Positions 16,862 through 25,313 of a stretch of DNA of 64,000 nt are shown here, piece by piece. A program made the position numbers and the translations under genes. How positions within the stretch are numbered: the stretch's first letter is position 1; each line of letters begins with the position of its first letter. Under the pieces are notes generated by a model. It saw nothing but the letters and a program-made list of their open reading frames with translations, was not told the DNA's origin and did no database searches. The stretch comes from UBA10649 sp037130755 (GTDB lineage: Bacteria > Actinomycetota > Actinomycetes > S36-B12). The stretch is taken from positions 1-64,000 of the forward strand of contig JBAXSI010000013.1 of the NCBI GenBank assembly GCA_037130755.1, read 5' to 3'.

Positions 16862-18466
16862 ATGACAACCATGGACCTGCATGTCAGCCCGCTCGGGCAG
16901 GTCGAGGGCGACCTCGACGTCAAGGTGACCATCACCGATGGTGTCGTCACCGACGCATGGACCGAGGCCGCGATGTTCCGCGGCTTCGAGATCATCCTGC
17001 GCGGCAAGGACCCGCAGGCGGGACTCATCATGACCCCGCGCATCTGCGGCATCTGCGGCGGCAGCCATCTGTACAAGGCCTGCTACGCGGTCGACACGGC
17101 TTGGGGCACGTACGTCCCGCCGAACGCCACCCGCGTGCGCAACCTCGGCCAGATCACCGAGACGCTGCAGTCGATCCCGCGCTACTTCTACGCGATCATG
17201 GGGCCTGACCTCACCGCGGCGCAGTACGCCAACGCGTCGACCTACGAGGAGGCCGCTCGCCGGTTCGCGCCGTACGTCGGCACGGCCTACCAGACGGGCG
17301 TCACGCTCTCGCAGCTTCCGGTCGAGGTCTACGCGATCTTCGGCGGGCAGTGGCCGCACTCGTCCTTCATGATCCCCGGCGGCGTGATGTGTTCGCCGAC
17401 CCTGTCGGACATCACCCGCTCCACCGCGATCCTCGATCACTGGGGCCGCGAGTGGCTGGAGGGCCAGTGGCTTGGCTGCTCAGTCGACCGCTACCTGCAG
17501 ATCAAGACGTGGGAGGACTTCCTCGCATGGATGGATGAGAACGAGTCGCAGCACAACAGCGACCTGGCGTTCTTCTACCGTCATTCCATCGAGATCGGTC
17601 TCGACAAGTACGGCCATGGCTATGGCAACTTCCTCGCGACGGGCACCTACTTCTCGCCGGAGCTGTACACCAATCCCACGGTCGAAGGCCGCAACGCGGC
17701 GCTGCAGTCGCGCTCGGGCATCTACGCCCACGGCCAGTACTACGACTTCGACCAGGCCCGCGTCTCGGAGGACATCACGCACTCGTTCTTCCGCGGCACC
17801 GGCTCCCTCCACCCGTGGGAGGGCGTCACGGATCCGATCGATCCGGCCGACGGACCGGCGCAGGGCAAGTACACGTGGGCCAAGGCTCCACGCTACGACG
17901 TGCCCGGCCTGGGCTATGTCCCGCTCGAGGTCGGCCCGCTGGCCCGTCAGATGATGGCGAACCGCCCTGATGCGGCAGCGCACCAGGACTACGACCCGTT
18001 CGTCGCCGACATGATCGCCAAGGCCGGTCCGAACGTCCTGACTCGGGTCCTGGCCCGCATGCACGAGGCACCCAAGTACTTCCGCTCCGCCCAGAAGTGG
18101 CTCACGGAGATCGACCTCCACGACGACTTCTACACCAAGCCGGCCGAGCCGCAGTCGGGCAAGGGCTTCGGCTCGACCGAGGCCGCTCGTGGCGCGCTGT
18201 CGGACTGGATCGTCCTCGAGGACGGCAAGATCGCCAACTACCAGGTGATCACGCCGACCGCGTGGAACATCGGGCCCCGCGACGGCAACGAGAACCACGG
18301 CCCCATGGAGAAGGCGTTCGTCGGCACCCCGATCGAGAACCCCGACTTCCCTGTGGAGCTCGCGCAGGTCGCGCACAGCTACGACTCCTGCCTGGTCTGC
18401 ACGGTGCACGCCTACGACGGCAAGACCGGTCGCGAGCTGGCTCGGTACCGCATGGGCGGCGGGTGA
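16862..18466 (+). CDS. hucL: Group 2a (Huc-type) [NiFe]-hydrogenase large subunit
   Basis: 534 residues from ATG 16862, 47 bases after hucS, with AGGAG upstream. It holds the Ni-Fe(CN)2CO centre. The L1 motif is RICGICGGSH (Cys62, Cys65) and the L2 motif DSCLVCTVH (Cys510, Cys513, His516), so all four Ni ligands are present. After His516 an 18-residue tail remains, to be cut off by the maturation protease encoded next. A Ser replaces the more usual Pro in L2 (DSC for DPC), as is common in this group. It oxidises H2, probably passing electrons to quinone. Confidence 0.95.
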   Translation: MTTMDLHVSPLGQVEGDLDVKVTITDGVVTDAWTEAAMFRGFEIILRGKDPQAGLIMTPRICGICGGSHLYKACYAVDTAWGTYVPPNATRVRNLGQITETLQSIPRYFYAIMGPDLTAAQYANASTYEEAARRFAPYVGTAYQTGVTLSQLPVEVYAIFGGQWPHSSFMIPGGVMCSPTLSDITRSTAILDHWGREWLEGQWLGCSVDRYLQIKTWEDFLAWMDENESQHNSDLAFFYRHSIEIGLDKYGHGYGNFLATGTYFSPELYTNPTVEGRNAALQSRSGIYAHGQYYDFDQARVSEDITHSFFRGTGSLHPWEGVTDPIDPADGPAQGKYTWAKAPRYDVPGLGYVPLEVGPLARQMMANRPDAAAHQDYDPFVADMIAKAGPNVLTRVLARMHEAPKYFRSAQKWLTEIDLHDDFYTKPAEPQSGKGFGSTEAARGALSDWIVLEDGKIANYQVITPTAWNIGPRDGNENHGPMEKAFVGTPIENPDFPVELAQVAHSYDSCLVCTVHAYDGKTGRELARYRMGGG

Positions 18467-18489
18467 CCATCAGCCCGCAGTTGGACCCC

Positions 18490-18519
18490 GGGACCCCGGT
18501 GCGCGAGCACCGGGGTCCC
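18490..18519 (+). promoter_or_regulatory. Perfect 12-bp stem-loop between hucL and the protease gene
   Basis: Arms 18490-18501 and 18508-18519 are exactly complementary, with a 6-base loop CGCGAG. It lies 23 bases after the hucL stop and 27 bases before the next ATG. There is no U tract, and cluster genes continue on the same strand. It could be a partial terminator or an RNA-stabilising 3' end that keeps structural subunit mRNA above that of the maturation genes. Confidence 0.65.
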
Positions 18520-18546
18520 GCCACTCTCAGCCTCCGGTAGGAATCC

Positions 18547-19059
18547 ATGCTCACACCCCCGCCCACCGACACCGTGATCGTCGGCTGCGGCAACCTGCTG
18601 CGCGGAGACGATGCCGCTGGCCCGGTCCTCGTCCGATTGCTCGCCGACCGCGACCTGCCCTCGGGCGTTCGGCTCATCGACGGCGGAACGGCGGGCATGG
18701 ACGTCGCCTTCGCCATGAAGGGTGCGCGTCGGGTCGTGGTCGTCGACGCTTCTCGCATCGGGGTCGAGCCAGGCACCATCCACAAGGTTCCAGGCGAGGA
18801 GCTCACCGATCTCGCGCCACCCGAGGGCAATCTCCACCGGTTCCGTTGGGACCAGGCGCTGGGCTTTGCCATGTGGCTGCTCAAGGACGAGTACCCGCAG
18901 GACGTGACGGTGTGGCTGGTCGAGGGCGAATCCTTCGAAGCGGGCGACGCCCTGTCCCCCGCTGTGCAAGCCTCTGTCGAACGCATCGCTGACGCGATCG
19001 TCGCTGACGTGAACGTCCCTGACCTCAACGTCGACCAGGAGGGTGAAGGTGCAGTTTGA
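18547..19059 (+). CDS. Hydrogenase maturation endopeptidase
   Basis: 170 residues from ATG 18547. It is a HupD/HycI-family protease: VGCGNLLRGDDAAGP carries the first Ni-sensing acid, VVVVDA the second Asp, and NLHRF the His. The enzyme cuts the C-terminal tail of the large subunit after its last Ni-binding motif once Ni is in place. Its job here is to release the 18-residue tail of HucL. The C-terminal ~20 residues overlap the start of the next ORF by 11 bases. Confidence 0.93.
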   Translation: MLTPPPTDTVIVGCGNLLRGDDAAGPVLVRLLADRDLPSGVRLIDGGTAGMDVAFAMKGARRVVVVDASRIGVEPGTIHKVPGEELTDLAPPEGNLHRFRWDQALGFAMWLLKDEYPQDVTVWLVEGESFEAGDALSPAVQASVERIADAIVADVNVPDLNVDQEGEGAV

Positions 19060-19366
19060 CGACTGGCAGCCACCGGACTTCCCCCGCGTCGAGGAAGCCC
19101 TCTCGGCAGACGCGCTCGTCGTCAACGAGTCGGGCCGATGGATCGTGTACCTCGACATCGTCCTGGCCTCCGGTGGTGTCCGGCGCAAGGTTGCCGAACA
19201 CCACGACGAACGCCGTGCCTTGCATGCGGCGAGGATCATCGAGCGCAACGCCCGCCGGTGCATCACCGTGCCTCAAGGGCCGAGCCGCCTTCCGGACCCG
19301 CCTCCGTTCCCACCACCCCCGCGCCCTCGACCTGCCAGCCCCTCGACCCCTGAAGGGATGACGTGA
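19049..19366 (+). CDS. Small hydrogenase-cluster protein with proline-rich tail
   Basis: 105 residues from GTG 19049, placed by AGGAGG 6 bases upstream; GTG 19043 would add two residues. An N-terminal ~75-residue domain (VVNESGRWIVYLDIVL, RALHAARIIERNARR) is followed by a Pro-rich tail, PPPFPPPPRPRP, to the end. No family was recognised. It overlaps the protease gene upstream and the TPR gene downstream (GTGA), so it is translated as part of the cluster and probably helps maturation or assembly. Confidence 0.7.
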   Translation: MQFDDWQPPDFPRVEEALSADALVVNESGRWIVYLDIVLASGGVRRKVAEHHDERRALHAARIIERNARRCITVPQGPSRLPDPPPFPPPPRPRPASPSTPEGMT

Positions 19367-20595
19367 CAACGACCGACCTGCCCGGCCCGCGCCCGCAGCC
19401 GATTGGATCCCTCCCTTGGCCGGCGGGGATGCTGCTCCTGCCCGACACGTCCGCGTCGGCGGAAGTCAGCAGCGGCCTGGTGCTCGGCAAGGTCCCCGAG
19501 ATCTGGCCCGATGAACTGGCCTTCGTCGCGCTCGCCCTCGACGACAACCCCGACGGCGCCGCGGCCAGCATCGAAGGGGACGACCCCGTCAGCCGCTACA
19601 ACCGCGCCGTGCTCGTCGGCGGGGACGAGGCCTGGGAGCAACTTGCCGCAGAGTCCGGAGGTGCGTTCCGTGCGCTCGTCGACACGGCCCGGTTCAGCGT
19701 CGGGTTGCTGGACGAGCCGCCCGCCACTGGGGATTTCGGCGGTGAGGTAATCGGCGTAGTGGGCAGTGCCCGCGCATCGGCAGCAATGGAGCACGGCGAC
19801 TTCGCTGGCGCGACCGACGAACTGTCGTTCGCAGCGGACGCCGCGCGCGAAGCCGGCAGTCCGATCCTCGCGGCATCGCTCGACCTCACCCGCGCAGAAC
19901 TGCTTCGCGAACGGCTCGGCGACGCAGCAGATGCCGCCCGGGTGGCCGATCTTGCCGTGCAGCGCCTGCCGCTGACTGCGTCGAGCGAACTGCGTGCAGA
20001 GCTTCAGGTGACCCGCGCACTCGCCCGACAGGAACTGGCTGGCACCGAGCGCGGAGCGCTGCTGGCAGTCGTGGCGGACCTGCAGGAGGCGACGAAGGTC
20101 TTCCGCGAGGAGACCTACCCCGAGATGTTCGCGATCATCAACCAGCACCTGGCACTGGCCTACCTGGTGATGCCGATGAGCAGCGAGGGTGACCGCATTC
20201 GCGTCGGCGTCGCCGTCAACTCGCTGCGCGCCGCACTTCGGGTGTTCACACCAGAGACGCACCCGGTGGCGTGGGCATCGACACAGCTCAACCTGGCGAA
20301 CGCGCTGCAGTACCTGCCCAGCGTCCACCAGGAGAGCAACCTCGACGAGGCCGTGCAGCTGTACGAGGAGGTGCTGCAGTACCGCGACCCGGAGAAAGAC
20401 CCGCTCGGGTATGCCCGCATCCTGGCCAACCAGGGCAACGCCCTCGGTCACCTCGGTGTCTTCCGCGACGCCCGGGAGCGGCTCGAGGCCGCTCGGGTCA
20501 TCTTCGTCCAGTACGACGACGGCGATGCCGTCGCGAGCGTGGACGAGGTCCTCGAGAGCCTGACCGCGGCCGAGTCCGTCGCCGGGAGGCCGTGA
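19363..20595 (+). CDS. Tetratricopeptide-repeat protein of the hydrogenase cluster
   Basis: 410 residues from GTG 19363. The first ~130 residues are not repeat-like; from about residue 140 on, helical pairs of TPR type follow (ARASAAMEHGDFAGATDEL, ASTQLNLANALQYLPS, ARILANQGNALGHLG). It overlaps the previous gene (GTGA) and the next (TGATG). TPR proteins accompany group 2a hydrogenase genes elsewhere and are thought to scaffold assembly; a precise role is not established. No signal peptide or TM helix. Confidence 0.8.
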   Translation: MTTTDLPGPRPQPIGSLPWPAGMLLLPDTSASAEVSSGLVLGKVPEIWPDELAFVALALDDNPDGAAASIEGDDPVSRYNRAVLVGGDEAWEQLAAESGGAFRALVDTARFSVGLLDEPPATGDFGGEVIGVVGSARASAAMEHGDFAGATDELSFAADAAREAGSPILAASLDLTRAELLRERLGDAADAARVADLAVQRLPLTASSELRAELQVTRALARQELAGTERGALLAVVADLQEATKVFREETYPEMFAIINQHLALAYLVMPMSSEGDRIRVGVAVNSLRAALRVFTPETHPVAWASTQLNLANALQYLPSVHQESNLDEAVQLYEEVLQYRDPEKDPLGYARILANQGNALGHLGVFRDARERLEAARVIFVQYDDGDAVASVDEVLESLTAAESVAGRP

Positions 20596-20954
20596 TGGAG
20601 CTGTTCTTGAAGCAGCAGTTCGAGCTCCTCCTTCAGGAGGCCACCGGCAACTTCGCCGAGCGCACCGTCTACCGCTGCGGTGGACCTGATCAGGCGCTGG
20701 CCCAGTTGGCGGAGGACCCCGACGGTGGCGGCGCCCTGCGCGGTGCCTTCATCCAGGCCTTCTTCGAGGAGCACCTCCTCGACAACGTCGGCGGCTACTG
20801 CTTTGTCCTGGCGGCTCTCGAACGTCGCACCCTGCCCGCAGACGAAGGCGGGCAGGTAGCCGACGTGCTCGGCCGCCAGGCGCGTGCCGCATTCGCCGAC
20901 GTCCTCACCACCATGACTTCCCAGCTCATCCAGCGCCAGCAGATCTACTCCTGA
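20595..20954 (+). CDS. 119-residue helical protein of the hydrogenase cluster
   Basis: Starts at ATG 20595, overlapping the TPR stop (TGATG). It is soluble and mostly helical (MELFLKQQFELLLQEATGNF; AFIQAFFEEHLLDNVGGYCF). Two Cys (in YRCGG and GYCF) do not form a known metal motif. No family was recognised. Its fixed place between TPR and NifU-like genes suggests an accessory role in hydrogenase maturation. Confidence 0.7.
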   Translation: MELFLKQQFELLLQEATGNFAERTVYRCGGPDQALAQLAEDPDGGGALRGAFIQAFFEEHLLDNVGGYCFVLAALERRTLPADEGGQVADVLGRQARAAFADVLTTMTSQLIQRQQIYS

Positions 20955-20966
20955 CCCGGAGGCGAC

Positions 20967-21506
20967 ATGACCGAGCCGCAAGCAGACGAGCAGCCGACCT
21001 TCGAGGACATGGCTCGCCGCATCGACGAGCTGCGCGACCAGGTGCGCCATCAAGAGCCCGCAGTGGAGCGCCTGCTCGACGACACGATCGCCGCCATCAC
21101 GGAGTTCAACCGGCAGGGGCTGATTGCCCTGGTACACCTGTTGCGGGAGGACGAGCGGGGCGGCGAGCTCCTCTACGAGGCCGTCGACAAGCCCGAGGTG
21201 ATGGCCCTGTTCGTCTCGCACGGCATCATCAGGTCCGACCGCACGCTGGACGTGCTGCGCGTGGTGGAGCAGATCCGCCCTTACCTGGTCACCAGCTCGA
21301 TCGAGATGACGGTGGAGTCCGTGCGCAGCGACGTGGCCTACGTGAAGTTCGCGACCGGCTGCAACGCACCGGACCAGACCACCAAGGACGACATCATGGG
21401 CGTGATCATGCAGCGGGTGCCCGGACTCAAGGGCGTCGAGGAGATCAAGGACGAGCCGGGCAAGACCTTCATCGGGCTCGACACCATCCGCGTCGGCGCC
21501 AGCTGA
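20967..21506 (+). CDS. NifU C-terminal-like protein lacking the CxxC pair
   Basis: 179 residues from ATG 20967 with GGAGG upstream. Residues ~1-95 are helical; residues ~98-179 resemble the NifU C-terminal (Nfu) domain, which holds an FeS cluster through GxCxxC at a dimer interface. Here that region reads TGCNAPDQTTKDD: the first Cys (132) stays but the second is Pro135, and I find no other Cys. It therefore cannot bind a cluster in the normal way on its own. It may bind with partner ligands or act as a structural adaptor for FeS delivery to HucS. Confidence 0.78.
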   Translation: MTEPQADEQPTFEDMARRIDELRDQVRHQEPAVERLLDDTIAAITEFNRQGLIALVHLLREDERGGELLYEAVDKPEVMALFVSHGIIRSDRTLDVLRVVEQIRPYLVTSSIEMTVESVRSDVAYVKFATGCNAPDQTTKDDIMGVIMQRVPGLKGVEEIKDEPGKTFIGLDTIRVGAS

Positions 21507-21538
21507 GTCCCGCGTGACCCCACCCCCTTCTACTTCTC

Positions 21539-21600
21539 GTCGAGTGGCGAGTCGTGGCCGCTTCAAGCCGACTCAAACCGGCCACAAGTCGCCACTCGAC
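21539..21600. repeat. Long palindrome, copy A of a dispersed repeat
   Basis: Arms 21539-21560 and 21579-21600 are complementary at 20 of 22 positions around an 18-base loop, in the NifU-NHL gap. The arm sequence is closely related to that of the palindrome at 34686-34740. It looks like a REP-type intergenic element rather than a plain terminator. Confidence 0.65.
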
Positions 21601-21622
21601 GGGGGTTTGGGGGGTGACGGCG

Positions 21623-22765
21623 ATGAGTGAGCCGACGATGTGGTCGGCCGTCGGCGCAACCGCGCACCCACTGCGGCGGCTCGGCGGCGCGTCGCCTGGC
21701 GGCCTGATCCTGCCGGACGCCTCGCCCACGCCCGGCACCATGTACGCCCCACGTGGAGTGTGGACCGACGGCACGCGGGTGATCGCCTGCGACACCGGCA
21801 ACCACCGCGTACTGATCTGGCACAGCTTCCCGGAGGTCGACGGCGCGCCCGCCGATGTGGTGCTCGGCCAGCCAGACTTCACCTCCGAGGGCCCCAACGT
21901 GGCCGGCACCGACCCGCGGCGCGGCATGAATCTGCCCACAGGAGTCGCCGTCGTCGAGGGGCGGCTCATCGTTGCCGACGCGTGGAACCACCGCCTGCTC
22001 GCGTGGGACGGCATCCCGGAGGAGTCCTTTGCCGAGGCGACATACGTGCTCGGCCAGCCGACCCTCGACGACGTGGCGGCCAACCGCGGAGGCGAGCCGA
22101 GCCTGACGAGCTTCTACTGGCCGTTCGGCTTCGGCGTGGTCGCCGGCACCTTCTGGGTCACTGACACCGGCAACCGCCGCGTGCTCGGCTGGCGCGGCAC
22201 GACTCTGCCCGAACCCGAGCGACCGGCCGACATTCTGCTCGGCCAGGACGAGGCATCCGGACGATCGGACAACAGGGGCGGAGATGTCGGGGGCACCACG
22301 TTCCGGTGGCCACATGCCGTCACGGGGGATGACCAGATCCTGTACATCGCCGACGCCGGGGATCACCGTGTGCTCGGTTGGAGCCCGCCCCCGTCCGACG
22401 GGACCACGGACGCCGACGTCGTGCTCGGGCAGGCCGACCTCGGCTCCTTCCACGAGTTCAAGCTGCAGCCGCAGGGCGCGCAGCGCATGCGCTTCCCGTA
22501 CGCCATCACCAGTGACGCCGACCGACTCTTCGTCGGCGACACGTCGAACAACCGGATCCTCATCTGGCACGGCTGGCCGCGCAGCGGCCTGGGTGTTCCC
22601 TCTGACACGGTGCTCGCCCAGCCGGACATGGACGCGAACGGGGAGAACCGGTGGAAGACCGTCGAGGACGACTCGCTGTGCTGGCCCTACGGGCTGTGCC
22701 TCGCAAAGGACATCCTCGCCATCGCGGACTCGGGCAACAATCGAGTCATGCTGTGGAAGGTGTAG
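21623..22765 (+). CDS. NHL-repeat beta-propeller protein of the hydrogenase cluster
   Basis: 380 residues from ATG 21623 (GTG 21614 would add three). Five or six blades repeat DTGNHRVLIW ... VLGQPDF: TGNHRVLIWHSFPE, DAWNHRLLAWDGIPE, DTGNRRVLGW, DAGDHRVLGW, DTSNNRILIWHGWP and DSGNNRVMLW. There is no signal peptide, so it is probably cytosolic. NHL proteins are found with group 2a hydrogenases, perhaps as an assembly or docking platform. The upstream gap holds repeat copy A. Confidence 0.85.
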   Translation: MSEPTMWSAVGATAHPLRRLGGASPGGLILPDASPTPGTMYAPRGVWTDGTRVIACDTGNHRVLIWHSFPEVDGAPADVVLGQPDFTSEGPNVAGTDPRRGMNLPTGVAVVEGRLIVADAWNHRLLAWDGIPEESFAEATYVLGQPTLDDVAANRGGEPSLTSFYWPFGFGVVAGTFWVTDTGNRRVLGWRGTTLPEPERPADILLGQDEASGRSDNRGGDVGGTTFRWPHAVTGDDQILYIADAGDHRVLGWSPPPSDGTTDADVVLGQADLGSFHEFKLQPQGAQRMRFPYAITSDADRLFVGDTSNNRILIWHGWPRSGLGVPSDTVLAQPDMDANGENRWKTVEDDSLCWPYGLCLAKDILAIADSGNNRVMLWKV

Positions 22766-22844
22766 CCGAAGATCATCCTTAACCGGTCTATTTCGGTGCT
22801 GGATAGCGTTGTGTCCGCAGTTAGCCTCTGTCGGGGGTGGAACG

Positions 22845-25301
22845 GTGCCGAAGCGAGATCAGGGCGAAGAGGAACGCAGGCGACTTGAGCTGATCCTGCG
22901 CAGTTCCCGTCTGGGCACGTGGGAATGGAACATGTCCACGGGCGAGACGGTCTTCAGCGAGCGTTGGGCCGACATCGTCGGCTACACGCTCGAAGAACTC
23001 GAGCCCACGTCCATCGACACCTGGACGCAGCTGGCCAACGCCGACGACCTGCTTGACTCCAACGACCTGATCATGCGGCACATCCAGGGCCTCGTCCCGT
23101 TCTACGAGATCACCGTGCGGATGCGCCACAAGGACGGTCACTGGGTCTGGGTTCGCGATCGGGGGATGATCGTCGAGTGGAACCAGAAGGGTGAGCCGAC
23201 CCGGATGGTCGGCACCCACACCGACGTCACGGACCTTGTCCAGGCGGCCCAGGCAATCGAGGAGTCCGAGCGAAGGTTCTCCGCGATGTTCCGCGAGCAC
23301 GACGCGATCATGCTGCTCGTCGAGCCGACGATCGGTTCGATCGTCGATGCGAACATCGCCGCGACGCACTTCTACGGTTACAGCCTCGATGAGATGAAGA
23401 GCATGCTGATCTCGGACATCAACGTGCTTCCCGTCGAGGAGATCAGACAGCGGCGTGAGGAGGCCCGTTCGCGAGGCCTTCAGCACTTCGTCTTCCCGCA
23501 CCGACTGGCCAACGGCCAGATGCGCATGGTCGACGTGCACTCATCGCCGATCGTCGATGCCGGCCGCACGCTGCTGTTCTCCGTCATTACGGACGTCACC
23601 GCCAAGGAGGAGAGCGAGGCGCGACTTCGCGAGGCCGCCGCAGTATTCGACAACCTCACCGAGGTCGTCCTCCTGTCGGATCCCGACGGCGTCGTCCGCC
23701 GCGTGAATCCTGCACTCACGGCCGTCACCGGCTGGACCGCCGAGCAGTTCGTGGGCAGGCACACGCGCGAAATTGCCGGACAGGTTGCAGCAGACACGAA
23801 GAAGGCGCACGTCAAGCAGGCTCACCAGAAGCTGTCAACCAGTCGGGTCGAGATGCCCATCGTGCACGCGGACGGGTCGCTTTCGCCGGGCATGGTCACG
23901 GTCAACCCGATCGTGGACGAAACCGGACTTGTCACCGGATTCGTGACCCTGATCTCGGATCTCACCGACCGCGTGGACGCCGAGCGGCAGCGGCTCGACG
24001 AAGCCACGAACGTCGACGCCCTAACGGGACTGCCCAACAGGACCGGATTCGGCCAGCTCCTGACCATCGAGTTGGAGCAGCTCCGGGCCTCGGGAGCCAC
24101 AGCCAGCCTGATCCTCGTCGACCTCGACCGGTTCCAGTCCATCAACGACTCCTACGGCCACGAGGCCGGCGACCAGGTGCTCCGCGAGACCGCAATGCGG
24201 CTGAGGGGCCTGACCGCTCCTGGCGACCTCCTCGCCCGCCTTGGTCCCGACGAGTTCGTGCTCGTCTCCCACGCGGCCGTCTCGAGGGACGTCGCCGACC
24301 GCACCGCCTCGCGTCTTGCCGCCGCCCTCGGCCAGCCGATCGCACTGCCCGAGGGCGAGGAGGTGTTCCCGTCAGGTTGCATCGGCATCGTGGAACTGTC
24401 GGGAGCCGTGTCGAACCAAGGAGAGCTCCTGCAGAACGCCGATGCCGCCCTCCACGAGGCCAAGCGGCACGGACCCGGATCGCGCCGGCACCATGCTGAG
24501 TCCCTGGTCGAGGACACGCGCGCGCGCCTGTCCTTGGAGACCCGACTGCGTCGCGCATGGGACAACGGGGACCTCACCCTTCACTACCAGCCGATGATCG
24601 ACGTCAAGACGAACCGCATCATCGGCGCAGAAGAACTGCTCCGCTGGACTTCCGACACCGGACCGATTCCACCGAGCGACTTCGTCCCGGCAGCCGAACG
24701 AATCGGGCTGATGCCCGAGATCGGTCACTGGGTCCTCCGCGAGGCGTGCCGACAGGCAGCGGCCTGGAACCAGGCGGGTCTGTCGGGTCTGACCATCGCG
24801 GTCAATGTAGCCGCGCAGCAGTTGCACGAGGCCCGCTTCCTCGACGACGTCACCGAGACTCTCCAGACCACCGGACTTGCGCCGGAGCTGCTAGAACTCG
24901 AGATCACCGAGTCGGCCTTCCTGAGCTCAGCAGACGGGACCTACTCGCTGCTCGACCGCCTCACCGACCTGGGCGTACGCCTGGCCATCGACGACTTCGG
25001 CACCGGCTACTCGTCATTCGCCTACTTGCGACGCCTGCCCGTGGACATGCTCAAGATCGATCGCAGCTTCGTGAGCGAGATCGAGTCGAACGCCGATGAC
25101 CGTGCCATCGTCGCGGCCATCATCTCCATGGGTCATGATCTCGGTCTGCAGGTGCTGGCCGAGGGCGTCGAGACGGTCGGGCAGCTCGCCTTCCTCAACG
25201 AGCACGCATGCGACGTGTACCAGGGCTTCCTCCTGAGCAAGGCCCTCCCTCCGGACACCTTCGCCGAGCTCGCGCGCTCCGCGATGTCCCCTTCCCTCTG
25301 A
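22845..25301 (+). CDS. PAS-PAS-PAS-GGDEF-EAL cyclic-di-GMP signalling protein
   Basis: 818 residues from GTG 22845, with GGGGGTGG upstream; the longer frame lies over the NHL gene. Order: PAS/PAC 1 (about 15-130), PAS 2 (140-260), PAS 3 (265-385), GGDEF (395-550), EAL (565-810). The GGDEF site reads RLGPDEF (467-471) and the I-site Arg is Ala (APGD), so cyclase activity is doubtful and product inhibition lost. The EAL site looks intact: GAEELLRW (Glu596), DDFGTGYSSF, LKIDRSF, EGVET. No TM helix is visible, so it is cytosolic. It probably breaks down c-di-GMP in response to a PAS-bound signal. It lies between NHL and hypF, 13 bases before hypF. Confidence 0.92.
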   Translation: MPKRDQGEEERRRLELILRSSRLGTWEWNMSTGETVFSERWADIVGYTLEELEPTSIDTWTQLANADDLLDSNDLIMRHIQGLVPFYEITVRMRHKDGHWVWVRDRGMIVEWNQKGEPTRMVGTHTDVTDLVQAAQAIEESERRFSAMFREHDAIMLLVEPTIGSIVDANIAATHFYGYSLDEMKSMLISDINVLPVEEIRQRREEARSRGLQHFVFPHRLANGQMRMVDVHSSPIVDAGRTLLFSVITDVTAKEESEARLREAAAVFDNLTEVVLLSDPDGVVRRVNPALTAVTGWTAEQFVGRHTREIAGQVAADTKKAHVKQAHQKLSTSRVEMPIVHADGSLSPGMVTVNPIVDETGLVTGFVTLISDLTDRVDAERQRLDEATNVDALTGLPNRTGFGQLLTIELEQLRASGATASLILVDLDRFQSINDSYGHEAGDQVLRETAMRLRGLTAPGDLLARLGPDEFVLVSHAAVSRDVADRTASRLAAALGQPIALPEGEEVFPSGCIGIVELSGAVSNQGELLQNADAALHEAKRHGPGSRRHHAESLVEDTRARLSLETRLRRAWDNGDLTLHYQPMIDVKTNRIIGAEELLRWTSDTGPIPPSDFVPAAERIGLMPEIGHWVLREACRQAAAWNQAGLSGLTIAVNVAAQQLHEARFLDDVTETLQTTGLAPELLELEITESAFLSSADGTYSLLDRLTDLGVRLAIDDFGTGYSSFAYLRRLPVDMLKIDRSFVSEIESNADDRAIVAAIISMGHDLGLQVLAEGVETVGQLAFLNEHACDVYQGFLLSKALPPDTFAELARSAMSPSL

Positions 25302-25313
25302 CAGGATCGAGGG

